Below the pieces are notes generated by a model. That model saw only the letters and a list, made by a program, of their open reading frames with translations. It ran no database searches and had not been told where the DNA came from. A stretch of 12,312 nt of DNA from Firmicutes bacterium UBA3906 (GTDB lineage: Bacteria > Bacillota > Clostridia > Caldicoprobacterales > DTU083), in the NCBI GenBank assembly GCA_002391555.1, contig DGFG01000021.1:1-12312 (forward strand), read 5' to 3'. This document shows positions 1 through 7,209 of this stretch, piece after piece; the first letter of the stretch is position 1, and each line of letters starts with the position of its first letter. The position numbers and the translations under genes are program-made.

Positions 1-2056
1 GATTCCCATATAGTCTTCTGCTAGCTGTATGAGTAAGGTAAAGTTGCTCCTTAGCCCTTGTGACCCCAACATAGCAAAGTCTTCTCTCCTCCTCTAACTC
101 TTCCTCTGAATCCATAGATCTTGAGTGGGGAAATAGGCCTTCTTCTAGACCAGTAATAAAGACTATGGGAAACTCCAATCCCTTTGCGCTATGCATAGTC
201 ATTAGTGATATAGACTTAGTGTCTCCATCCTCATCTGTATCCATCCTGTCTATATCTGCTACTAAGGCAATCCCTTCTAGAAAATCTGTCAGACTAGCGT
301 CTGGGTTGTTTTCCTCAAATTCATTTACTGCTGAAACAAACTCCTTTATATTATCAATCCTTGACATTGCTTCCATTGAGTTTTCTTTTACTAATGATTC
401 TAGATAAGTGGTTTTATCAAGAAGTTCCTCTAAAAAATCTGTTAGAGATAACTTGTCCTTTAAGTTTATTAGGTCATTCATCATAAGGGCAAACTCTCTT
501 ATCCTAGAACTTGACCTGCCTAAAACACTCTCATCAAAATCAAGAATCACATTAAATAGATCATCTTGCCTATCCTGTGCAAGAGTTTTAAGCTTGTCTA
601 AACTAGTATCACCAATACCCCGCCTAGGTACATTTATAATACGCTCTAGACTAACATCATCCCTAGGATTATCTAACACTCTTAGGTAGGCTATGATGTC
701 CTTTATCTCCATCCTATCATAGAACCTAAGTCCACCATAAATTTCATATCGGAGCCCGTATTTCATCAAGGATTCCTCTAGTACGCGTGACTGGGCATTC
801 ATCCTATATAAAATGGCAATATCTCCATAGCTACCACCTTTTTCAATATGGCTATTAATTTGCCTACAAATAAAATCAGCCTCTCTATGCTCATCATCAG
901 CCTTATAGAGTTTAATCTTTTCTCCTCCAGGCTTTTGGGTCCACAGCCTCTTATCCTTTCTTTTAGAATTGTTTTTAATAACATTATAGGCTGCATCTAA
1001 AATATTTTGGTGTGACCTATAGTTTTGCTCAAGCTTAACAATCTTTGCCTGGGGAAAGTCCTTTTCAAACTCTAGTATATTTCTGATATCTGCCCCTCTC
1101 CACCGGTAAATAGACTGGTCGTCATCTCCTACAACGCATAGATTTTTATGCCTATCCGACAAGAGCTTAACTAACATATATTGTGCATAGTTAGTGTCCT
1201 GATACTCGTCTACAAGTATGTACTCGAATTTTTCCCTATAGTAGTTTAGGACATCCTCCCTAAGATAAAAGAGCTCTAGGGTTTTAATTAGAAGGTCATC
1301 AAAGTCAAGGGCATTATTGCTTTTTAGGATTTTTTCATATAGGGTATATATCTTTGCTATAGTCTCTTCGCTAAAGTCACCTACTACTTCTTTTGAATAA
1401 TCATCAGGACTTTTCAGTTCATCCTTTAAGGAAGAAATCTTTGCCCTTATAACCTTTGGATTGTAGTACTTTTCACTAAGATTTAATTGTTTTAGACATT
1501 CCTTAACCACGGTTAACTGGTCTGTATCATCATATATAACGAAATTTTTACCGTAGCCTATCTTATCAATATTTGTCCTGAGGATCCTAGCACAAGCAGA
1601 ATGAAAGGTATAGACCCATATATCATTTGCCTTGTCACCTATAAGATCATGGATCCTAGTTTTCATTTCCTTGGCTGCCTTATTTGTAAAGGTTATAGCC
1701 AAAATCTTTGAGGGGAAAACTCCCCTATACTCTAGATAGGGCCTAATTTCTCCATAGGAGATATTATTATTACCATCACTACTGTCATAATAAGATTTAA
1801 GCAGCTCAATGTCATCTAAGTCAATGCTAAAGGAGGGCATATTAGGGCTAGCATATACATCTCCATACCTTACAATGTGGGCTACTCTATTAGTTAGGAC
1901 AGTGGTCTTGCCCGAGCCTGCACCTGCTAGTACCAAAACTGGCCCTTGGCTTGTTAAGACCGCTTCTCTTTGCATCGAATTGAGCTTATTATATCTAGAT
2001 TCTATAATTCTATCTCTTAGTTCTATGAAACTTTTGTCTAAATCGTTTTTAGTCAT
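1..2056 (-). CDS. pcrA: ATP-dependent DNA helicase PcrA/UvrD (superfamily 1A), C-terminus cut by window edge
   Basis: A 3'-5' DNA helicase of the UvrD/PcrA family, which acts in nucleotide excision repair, removal of RecA filaments and rolling-circle replication. The minus-strand frame is open for 685 codons to the window edge and shows the ordered SF1A motifs: Q-motif (LNSMQREAV, residues 26-34), Walker A (AGAGSGKT, 44-51), motif Ia (AITFTNKAA), Walker B (VDEYQDTN, about 282-289), motif III (VGDDDQSIYRWRGAD, about 309-323), NYRS, MTMHSAKGLEF, and motif VI (YVGVTRAKE) close to the cut end. Family members are roughly 720-770 residues, so probably fewer than 100 are missing. The start is fixed by an in-frame TAA directly before ATG 2056, although the Shine-Dalgarno is weak. 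Between Walker A and motif Ia there is an insertion of about 45 residues (about 64-115) compared with Bacillus PcrA; I recall similar inserts in clostridial homologues. It lies downstream of yerC, as pcrA does in B. subtilis, but pcrB is absent. No LexA box was seen upstream. Confidence 0.96.
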   Translation of the reverse strand, partial: MTKNDLDKSFIELRDRIIESRYNKLNSMQREAVLTSQGPVLVLAGAGSGKTTVLTNRVAHIVRYGDVYASPNMPSFSIDLDDIELLKSYYDSSDGNNNISYGEIRPYLEYRGVFPSKILAITFTNKAAKEMKTRIHDLIGDKANDIWVYTFHSACARILRTNIDKIGYGKNFVIYDDTDQLTVVKECLKQLNLSEKYYNPKVIRAKISSLKDELKSPDDYSKEVVGDFSEETIAKIYTLYEKILKSNNALDFDDLLIKTLELFYLREDVLNYYREKFEYILVDEYQDTNYAQYMLVKLLSDRHKNLCVVGDDDQSIYRWRGADIRNILEFEKDFPQAKIVKLEQNYRSHQNILDAAYNVIKNNSKRKDKRLWTQKPGGEKIKLYKADDEHREADFICRQINSHIEKGGSYGDIAILYRMNAQSRVLEESLMKYGLRYEIYGGLRFYDRMEIKDIIAYLRVLDNPRDDVSLERIINVPRRGIGDTSLDKLKTLAQDRQDDLFNVILDFDESVLGRSSSRIREFALMMNDLINLKDKLSLTDFLEELLDKTTYLESLVKENSMEAMSRIDNIKEFVSAVNEFEENNPDASLTDFLEGIALVADIDRMDTDEDGDTKSISLMTMHSAKGLEFPIVFITGLEEGLFPHSRSMDSEEELEEERRLCYVGVTRAKEQLYLTHTASRRLYGN

Positions 2057-2089
2057 TTATCCACAACCTAGTCTTTTTATAATATATGT

Positions 2090-2118
2090 ATTATATCAAT
2101 CTATATCCTTTGAGACAA
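2090..2118 (-). promoter_or_regulatory. Predicted sigma-A promoter of pcrA
   Basis: On the minus strand TTGTCT (2118-2113) is followed after exactly 17 bases by a perfect TATAAT (2095-2090). Transcription would start near 2083, giving a leader of about 27 bases before the pcrA ATG. The -35 overlaps the 3' flank of the hairpin that probably ends the yerC transcript, so pcrA seems to have its own promoter. Confidence 0.55.
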
Positions 2119-2159
2119 TAATAAACCCTTTAGCCTTTCTTGTATAAATGCTAAAGGGT
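2115..2159 (-). terminator. Probable weak intrinsic terminator downstream of yerC
   Basis: Inverted repeat ACCCTTTAGC (2125-2134) / GCTAAAGGGT (2150-2159): a 10-bp stem with a 15-base loop. On the minus strand it is followed by TTATTATTGT, a T-rich but interrupted tract. It lies about 165 bases after the yerC stop and just before the pcrA promoter. The long loop and imperfect T-tract keep confidence modest. Confidence 0.4.
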
Positions 2160-2323
2160 AGTTATATGCTTTGATTTTTCTATAATCTTATAGTAGAGTG
2201 GTACTTTGATTACTTGGTCCTTTGCCAGCTTTATGCTTGTTAGATAAAAGCTATTTGATTTTTATGGGCGAAATATTAATATAAGATATACAGGATTAAT
2301 ATTAGCCAATAGATAAGGTTAAA
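2160..2323. other. Intergenic stretch between yerC and the hairpin, no gene seen
   Basis: AT-rich sequence with only very short open frames on either strand. It contains a small inverted repeat AGCTTT/AAAGCT (2228-2233 and 2247-2252) with no associated gene on the matching strand. I see no tRNA, riboswitch or repeat. It is most likely the 3' untranslated part of the yerC transcript. Confidence 0.4.
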
Positions 2324-2617
2324 CTAATCTAATATCCTCTCTAGGATGAGCTTGTAACCATCTGACCCATATGTTAGGGACCTGTTTACTCTACTAATAG
2401 TAGCTGTGCTTGCACCTGTTTTTTCAACTATCTCTTGGTATGTTTTTTTCTGTTCTAACATAATGGCCACTTCTAGTCTTTGAGCCAAAGATTTGATTTC
2501 ATTTATTGTGCAAATATCTTCGAAAAACCTATAGCATTCCTCTAAGTCTTTTAAGGATAATATAGCCTTAAAGAGGTAATCTACTTGCTTGTCCTTTATT
2601 TTGGATCTATATCCCAA
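2324..2617 (-). CDS. yerC: YerC/YecD-family TrpR-like DNA-binding regulator
   Basis: A 97-residue all-helical protein of the YerC/YecD group of TrpR-related regulators. The N-terminal half (about 10-55) is the helical dimerisation core. Residues about 59-81 (TYQEIVEKTGAS... ISRVNRSL) are the helix-turn-helix, followed by the typical glycine-containing GSDGYKLIL tail. The length is normal for the family. The start is TTG (2617-2615), chosen because a perfect AGGAGG lies 8 bases upstream; no ATG fits. In B. subtilis yerC lies next to pcrB-pcrA-ligA, and here too it precedes pcrA, so the linkage is conserved. TrpR-family proteins bind operators as dimers. I recall proposals that YerC relatives control histidine genes, but no histidine gene is visible here, so the regulon is unknown. 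It is divergent from the LysM gene and could control the shared 96-base region. Confidence 0.9.
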   Translation of the reverse strand: MGYRSKIKDKQVDYLFKAILSLKDLEECYRFFEDICTINEIKSLAQRLEVAIMLEQKKTYQEIVEKTGASTATISRVNRSLTYGSDGYKLILERILD

Positions 2618-2625
2618 CTTCTATT

Positions 2626-2631
2626 CCTCCT
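2626..2631 (-). promoter_or_regulatory. Shine-Dalgarno AGGAGG that fixes the TTG start of yerC
   Basis: AGGAGG on the minus strand (2631-2626) sits 8 bases before TTG 2617. It is a full match to the anti-Shine-Dalgarno core and the main reason for accepting a TTG start. Confidence 0.8.
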
Positions 2632-2663
2632 ATTTATGCTTCTAATTGGCATATAAACTAGTA

Positions 2664-2691
2664 ACGGTTTCTAATGCATAAGCATAAATTA
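2664..2691 (+). promoter_or_regulatory. Sigma-K-like promoter motif upstream of the LysM gene
   Basis: AC (2664-2665), then exactly 17 bases, then CATAAATTA (2683-2691). This fits the mother-cell sigma-K pattern AC-N17-CATANNNTA known from B. subtilis. Transcription would start near 2697, just ahead of the AAGGGGG ribosome site (2704-2710), so the geometry is right. No good sigma-A promoter is apparent. The motif is short, so a chance match is possible. Confidence 0.4.
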
Positions 2692-2717
2692 ATGTATGAT
2701 AATAAGGGGGTTTTAAA

Positions 2718-2921
2718 ATGACCTATTATCCTAGCCAAAATATAGCCGATATCCTTCCTGAAGGGTCAAGGGTCTATATTGTTCAGCCTGGTGATACAAT
2801 CTATTCAATAGGACTACAGTTTGGAGTACCCTTTGAGGAAATAATCCGTTTAAACAGTGTACCTCAGCCAGACCTAATCTACCCAGGCCAACGCCTGATT
2901 ATACCAGCTGTCAGGCCATAA
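2718..2921 (+). CDS. Small single-LysM-domain protein
   Basis: A 67-residue protein made almost entirely of one LysM domain, a fold that binds N-acetylglucosamine-containing glycans such as peptidoglycan. The domain spans about residues 18-64, with the typical YIVQPGDTIYSIGLQFGV opening, an LN...P..IYPGQRLIIP close, and the conserved asparagine of the FEEIIRLN segment. There is no signal peptide, membrane segment or catalytic domain, so it would be made in the cytoplasm. The start is ATG with AAGGGGG 7 bases upstream. It is monocistronic and the only plus-strand gene here, ending in a hairpin terminator. A cytoplasmic LysM protein with a sigma-K-like promoter suggests a spore coat or cortex-associated role, as for SafA-like LysM proteins, but this is inference. 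Confidence 0.88.
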   Translation: MTYYPSQNIADILPEGSRVYIVQPGDTIYSIGLQFGVPFEEIIRLNSVPQPDLIYPGQRLIIPAVRP

Positions 2922-2924
2922 GCT

Positions 2925-2960
2925 CAAACAAAATCCATCTATGAGATGGATTTGTCTTTT
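2925..2960. terminator. Bidirectional intrinsic terminator between convergent genes
   Basis: AAATCCATCT (2931-2940) and AGATGGATTT (2944-2953) form a 10-bp stem with a 3-base loop. On the plus strand GTCTTTTATAT follows, ending the LysM transcript. On the minus strand TTTTGTTTG follows, which could also end the transcript of the SSB-like gene that stops at 3019. Confidence 0.8.
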
Positions 2961-3018
2961 ATATATTAACACATTAAAGTGGTAAAAGTAAATAAAGCTA
3001 GGGAAAATTGTAACATTA

Positions 3019-3675
3019 TTATTGCTTCTCATCTAATATCTCATCAGTTTTGTCATCTACAAGTTCCATTTTAGAGATGGATACTTCATAGGCAGACTTT
3101 TCTTCTACTTCACCTGTAGCATATTTTTTCTGGTATTTCCTACTTTGTATTCTACCCCATATTTTTATTTGATCACCAACTGCTATATTCTGGGCAAATC
3201 TTGCATTCCTCCCCCATGCGATATTAGGAATATAGTCTGATTTATTATAAGGCCTATTAACAGCTATCAAAAGGTCAGCTATTTCTCTGTTAAAGGGTGT
3301 TGTCCGATAAACTGGGGGCTTGCACACATAACCATTTAGATAAATCTGATTTGGGTTTTTATCCTGGCTAATTTCATTAGTGATTTCTCTTGCAAAGATT
3401 GTTAACACCAATCTATTAGCTCCATCTATAAATTTGTTATAGGATCTTAGCTGACCTTCGATCTGAATAGGTTTGTTGATCCCTAAATCAATATCTTTTA
3501 TTAATCTTTCTGAAATTGTTACTGGAAGATGGTCTATATACTCGCTTAACCTAGGTACTGCAATAAAACAAGTGTAAAAACCTTCACCATATATCTGATG
3601 ACTAAAACTTAATGGTGAGTCGATAGTACCTGCAACTAAAACCTTGTTATTATCTGTTGTGTATTCTACCATCAT
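3019..3675 (-). CDS. SSB-like protein with two tandem OB folds
   Basis: A 218-residue protein that appears to hold two single-stranded-DNA-binding OB folds. The C-terminal one (about residues 110-205 from the ATG) is clearly SSB-like: YLNGYVCKPPVYRTTPFNREIA..., LLIAVNRPY, NIAWGRNARFAQ, GDQIKIWGRIQSR. The N-terminal one (about 10-100) is more divergent, with NKVLVAGTIDSPL, TCFIAVPRL and PIQIEGQLRSYN. The acidic DDDIPF-like tip by which housekeeping SSB recruits partners is absent; the tail is DEILDEKQ. The start is ATG 3675, because GGAAGGGAG lies 6 bases upstream; a GTG at 3699 would place that ribosome site inside the gene. It sits 88 bases downstream of the PdaB-like gene with no clear terminator between, so cotranscription is possible. 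Binding of single-stranded DNA is likely; the biological role is unknown. Confidence 0.85.
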   Translation of the reverse strand: MMVEYTTDNNKVLVAGTIDSPLSFSHQIYGEGFYTCFIAVPRLSEYIDHLPVTISERLIKDIDLGINKPIQIEGQLRSYNKFIDGANRLVLTIFAREITNEISQDKNPNQIYLNGYVCKPPVYRTTPFNREIADLLIAVNRPYNKSDYIPNIAWGRNARFAQNIAVGDQIKIWGRIQSRKYQKKYATGEVEEKSAYEVSISKMELVDDKTDEILDEKQ

Positions 3676-3681
3676 GTTTCT

Positions 3682-3690
3682 CTCCCTTCC
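3682..3690 (-). promoter_or_regulatory. Shine-Dalgarno deciding the start of the SSB-like gene
   Basis: GGAAGGGAG on the minus strand (3690-3682) lies 6 bases before ATG 3675 and 9 before the second ATG at 3672. It favours 3675 over the upstream in-frame GTG at 3699. Confidence 0.75.
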
Positions 3691-3763
3691 CCTACCCACA
3701 TCTATCAGCTGACCTAAGACTATACTTATTCATATTTACTAGGGCTTATACCAAAGTTTTATA

Positions 3764-4540
3764 TCAGTTGTCATTTTTAATCTGACGTCCCGTATGATCT
3801 ATCCTATAATTATCTTTATATATTAGTTCTGAAACAGGCACTATTTCATAGCCCCTAGCTATCAATTCATCTAATATTAAGGGCAGGGCCTGAGTTATAT
3901 ACTTAGCATTATTATGAAATAGAACTATGGATCCATTTCCGACATTATTGACAACCCTATTGTAGATATGGTCTACACCCTTTTCTTGCCAATCTAAAGA
4001 ATCGACATCCCATTGTATGGGATATATGCCTAGCTCTCTACATGTATTTATTAAGAGGTCATTGTATTCTCCAAAGGGTGGTCTAAATAACATAACTGCA
4101 TTATTACCTGCTAATTCTTTTATCTTGTCCTGAGTAGCTACTAGTTCATTAATCATCTGTTCCTTTGATAAGGTTTTCATATGAGGATGACTGGCAGAAT
4201 GGTTAGCTAGCTCGTGGCCACGCTGAGCTATTTCTTTTACCTTATCAGCATTCTTCTCTGCCCAGAATTTGACTAGAAAAAAAGTTGTTTTAATACCCCT
4301 AGCCTCGACAATGTCCATAATCTCACTAGTATATTCTGCACCCCAGGCTGCATCAAAAGAAATGGCTATCTTTTTTTCTGAAGTTTCAACACTATAGATG
4401 GGCAATTGTCTACTAGTATTTAAAAAAGCAGAAATAGTCCTTTTGTCGATATTCTCAACAAAGACAATTGATAAAAGTACTAGATATATGGCAAGTAGAA
4501 CCCGTATAGCCTTCTTTTTAGAAATATATATAAGCTTCAT
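3764..4540 (-). CDS. PdaB-like polysaccharide deacetylase (NodB domain), membrane-anchored
   Basis: A 258-residue protein of carbohydrate esterase family 4, closest in layout to the sporulation protein PdaB. A short basic N-terminus is followed by one membrane segment (about 13-29), so the NodB domain (about 55-240) would be outside the cell membrane. Visible motifs: motif 1 SFDAAWG (D63), motif 2 NHSASHPH (H114, H118 as the metal histidines), motif 3 RPPFGEYN (R153), motif 4 WDVDSLDW (D178) and motif 5 IVLFHNN (H209). Classical deacetylases have two aspartates in motif 1 (TFDDG); here the second is alanine, as in many PdaB-type proteins, so catalytic strength is uncertain. PdaB in B. subtilis is needed for spore stability. 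ATG 4540 has AGAGGTG 6 bases upstream. Neighbours are the SSB-like gene downstream and a topoisomerase terminator upstream. Confidence 0.9.
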   Translation of the reverse strand: MKLIYISKKKAIRVLLAIYLVLLSIVFVENIDKRTISAFLNTSRQLPIYSVETSEKKIAISFDAAWGAEYTSEIMDIVEARGIKTTFFLVKFWAEKNADKVKEIAQRGHELANHSASHPHMKTLSKEQMINELVATQDKIKELAGNNAVMLFRPPFGEYNDLLINTCRELGIYPIQWDVDSLDWQEKGVDHIYNRVVNNVGNGSIVLFHNNAKYITQALPLILDELIARGYEIVPVSELIYKDNYRIDHTGRQIKNDN

Positions 4541-4650
4541 TCACAACACCTCTGTATATTATTTCTATTTTATAGGCTAATAACTTATGACTTTAAATAA
4601 GTAGTCCTTTATACCTTTACTACATATTTTGCTTTATAAGAATTTATGAA

Positions 4651-4696
4651 TTAAAAAGACCCCATGGGGTGCTATTATTTAGCTCCCTGTAGGGTC
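4651..4696 (-). terminator. Strong intrinsic terminator of the topoisomerase operon
   Basis: On the minus strand GACCCTACAGGGAGC (4696-4682) pairs with GCACCCCATGGGGTC (4672-4658) in a GC-rich stem of about 12 pairs with two small mismatched places and a 9-base loop, followed directly by TTTTT (4657-4653). It lies about 50 bases after the subunit A stop codon. Confidence 0.85.
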
Positions 4697-4744
4697 ATAT
4701 CTATATTTGCTTATTTCAGGCTAGAATATTTATTGTTAGCCATA

Positions 4745-7204
4745 TTAATTGTAGTTCCTATAGGCTGATATCAGCTCATTATCCATTATCACTAAGACTA
4801 CGGATTGTCCATGGGCTGCCCTTGTTTGGATTTCTAACTCATCAGGATCTAGCCTTGTTGTGGTCCCATCCTTTTGCAACAAAATAAGCTCATAGGGTTC
4901 CTTTATATAAAAAGCATTTACTAGCATCTTTCCATTATAATTATCTCTCGGGAAAGTAATGGTTCTAAAGCCTTTGCCGCCTCTGTTTTGCTTTTCATAA
5001 TCTGCTAACAAGGTCCGTTTAGCAAATCCCCTATCTGTTATAACTACAAGTTCTCCCTCATCATCTACCTGTTCTGCGAATATTACTTTGTCCTCTTTTC
5101 TTAGCTGGATTCCCTTAACTCCCTTTGCAGGCCTTCCCATGGGACTAACCTGACTACCACTAAAACGGATACACATGCCAGTTTCTGTAATAATAACCAA
5201 GTCCTTTGTCTCATCTGAAAGCTCCACATGAACAATCCTATCATCATCATTAAGACCGCAGGCAATAATTTTTGTAACTCGTGAATCATACTCTTTTAGT
5301 AAAGTCTTTTTAACCATACCTTTTTCACTGAAAAATATTATTGTATTATCATTATCAAAGCTATCTACTGATACAAGGCCAATTACCTTTTCACTTCTGT
5401 CAAAACCATTAAGCAGAAGATGCAGCTGTACTCCCTTATCTCTCCATTTCCCTTCTGGGATCTCAGAACACATAATACTATAGCAGTTGCCTGCATCAGT
5501 GAAGATTAGTAACCTATGGTTTGTTGCAGAGTCAATTAAAAATTCAATATAATCCATATCCCTTGTCTCAACTACCTCTACATCACGACTGGATCTATTA
5601 AAGGATTTCAAGGGAACACTTTTTATCTCCTGGTTCTTTGTTAGGGTTACAACACAATCCTCTATATGGATTATGTCATCTTCTTTTATTTCTGCCTTGG
5701 AGCTATCTTTAATAATCCTAGTTCTTCTCTTGTCCGCAAAACTTTCCTTTATATCAAGCAGTTCATCTTGTATAACCTTAATTAATAGAGCTTCGGATTT
5801 AAGAATGGCTGTTAGTTCTTTTATCTTTTTTACAATTTGCTTGTACTCTCTCTCTAAGTTTACAACCTCAAGATTTGTGAGTTTTTGAAGGCGCATATCA
5901 AGTATTGCCTGAGCTTGGATTTCTGTAAGAAGAAACTCACTAACCAGGTTCTTTCTTGCCTCTTTTGGGTTTTTTGACGCCCTTATGATTGCTATGACCC
6001 TATCAATATTAGCTACAGCTATCATAAGCCCTTTTAGAATATGTTCCCTAGCCTTTGCCCTGTCTAGGTCATATTTAGTTCTACGGGTTACAACATCCTT
6101 TTGATGGTTTATGTAGTGCTCTAATATCGCTTTTAAGCCTAATTGCTGGGGCTTTCCTTCAGCGATTGCTACCATATTAATGCCAAAGGTTGTTTGTAGG
6201 TCTGTATACTTGTACAGATAATTTAGGATTTTATCAGCATCTGCATCTTTTTTAAGTTCAATTACCGCTCTAATTCCCTCTCTATCCGATTCATCACGGA
6301 TATCAGAAATCCCGGTTAATACTCCCTTCCTGTCCTCACTAAGGCGTAATATCCTCTCTAGAAGGACTGATTTATTCACTTGGTAAGGGAGCTCAGTTAT
6401 CACTAGCTGCTCTCTACCACCTGCGATTTTCTCCTTTTCAACCTTGGCCCTTAGTATTATTCTGCCCTTTCCAGTCTCATATGCTTCTTTTATTTCTTCT
6501 TGTCCTATAATATAAGCGCCTGTTGGAAAGTCTGGCCCCTTTATTATTTCAAAGAGTCTATCAGTTGTTGTATCCTTGTTTGTCATTAGCTCCACAACCC
6601 CATCGATTACCTCTGCTAAGTTATGAGGGGGGATGTTTGTAGCTAAGCCGACGGCTATACCAGTAGATCCATTTACCAAAAGGTTGGGGAACCTACCTGG
6701 TAAAACCTCTGGCTCCTTTAGGGTATCATCAAAGTTTAGGTTAAACTTTACCGTTTCTTTATCAATATCCTTTAGAAGCTGCATGGACAATGGAGTCATA
6801 CGAGCCTCGGTGTATCTCATAGCAGCGGCTGAATCTCCATCCATAGAACCAAAGTTACCATGACCATCGACTAAAGGATTTCTCATGTTAAAATCCTGTG
6901 CCATCCTTACCATAGCGTCATATATGGAGGTGTCACCATGGGGATGGTATTTACCTAGAGCATCGCCCACAATCCTTGCAGATTTTTTATAGGGCTTGTC
7001 CGGTGATAAGCCTAGCTCATTCATCGTATATAAAATCCTTCTTTGTACAGGCTTTAGCCCGTCCTCTACACGGGGCAATGCCCTCTCTAGGATAACATAT
7101 TCCGCATAGGGCATAATTGAATCGTGTATGACATTTTCCAATGATTTGTTAATTATATTGTTCTGGTTTTGCTCGCTTATTGGATTGGTCTTTTTTCTAG
7201 CCAA
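4745..7204 (-). CDS. parC: Type IIA DNA topoisomerase subunit A (GyrA/ParC family, probably ParC-like)
   Basis: The 819-residue DNA-breaking and rejoining subunit; it pairs with the B subunit encoded just upstream. Visible parts: winged-helix and tower domains with catalytic R130-Y131 ([11 protein letters not shown]), the quinolone-determining segment [17 protein letters not shown] (T92 and D96 at the E. coli GyrA Ser83 and Asp87 positions), [15 protein letters not shown], a coiled coil around 370-490, and a C-terminal pinwheel (about 512-815). In GyrA the box QRRGGKG lies in the first blade; here that place reads [12 protein letters not shown], with no box. A box-like QNRGGKG (739-745) occurs only in the fifth-blade position. 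This and the location away from dnaA/recF favour topo IV over gyrase, but a GyrA label cannot be excluded. The start is TTG 7204, 5 bases after the B-subunit stop; GGGGG about 10 bases upstream, inside the B gene, suggests coupled translation. Confidence 0.93.
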   Translation of the reverse strand: MARKKTNPISEQNQNNIINKSLENVIHDSIMPYAEYVILERALPRVEDGLKPVQRRILYTMNELGLSPDKPYKKSARIVGDALGKYHPHGDTSIYDAMVRMAQDFNMRNPLVDGHGNFGSMDGDSAAAMRYTEARMTPLSMQLLKDIDKETVKFNLNFDDTLKEPEVLPGRFPNLLVNGSTGIAVGLATNIPPHNLAEVIDGVVELMTNKDTTTDRLFEIIKGPDFPTGAYIIGQEEIKEAYETGKGRIILRAKVEKEKIAGGREQLVITELPYQVNKSVLLERILRLSEDRKGVLTGISDIRDESDREGIRAVIELKKDADADKILNYLYKYTDLQTTFGINMVAIAEGKPQQLGLKAILEHYINHQKDVVTRRTKYDLDRAKAREHILKGLMIAVANIDRVIAIIRASKNPKEARKNLVSEFLLTEIQAQAILDMRLQKLTNLEVVNLEREYKQIVKKIKELTAILKSEALLIKVIQDELLDIKESFADKRRTRIIKDSSKAEIKEDDIIHIEDCVVTLTKNQEIKSVPLKSFNRSSRDVEVVETRDMDYIEFLIDSATNHRLLIFTDAGNCYSIMCSEIPEGKWRDKGVQLHLLLNGFDRSEKVIGLVSVDSFDNDNTIIFFSEKGMVKKTLLKEYDSRVTKIIACGLNDDDRIVHVELSDETKDLVIITETGMCIRFSGSQVSPMGRPAKGVKGIQLRKEDKVIFAEQVDDEGELVVITDRGFAKRTLLADYEKQNRGGKGFRTITFPRDNYNGKMLVNAFYIKEPYELILLQKDGTTTRLDPDELEIQTRAAHGQSVVLVIMDNELISAYRNYN

Positions 7205-7209
7205 TTTAT

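Noticed and set aside
165..689. Two adjacent plus-strand open frames of 80 and 93 codons
   Set aside because: They are antisense to the conserved helicase motifs of pcrA and consist of low-complexity Ser/Leu/Ile-rich sequence.
2228..2265. Hairpin AGCTTT/AAAGCT followed by a T-rich stretch on the plus strand
   Set aside because: No plus-strand gene lies upstream for it to terminate, the stem is short and AT-rich, and the T-rich stretch is not directly adjacent.
4561..4640. Sporulation-type promoter for the PdaB-like gene (CATAAGTTA resembles a sigma-E/K -10)
   Set aside because: No -35 element at the required spacing could be found on the minus strand; the nearest ATA is 20 bases away, too far.
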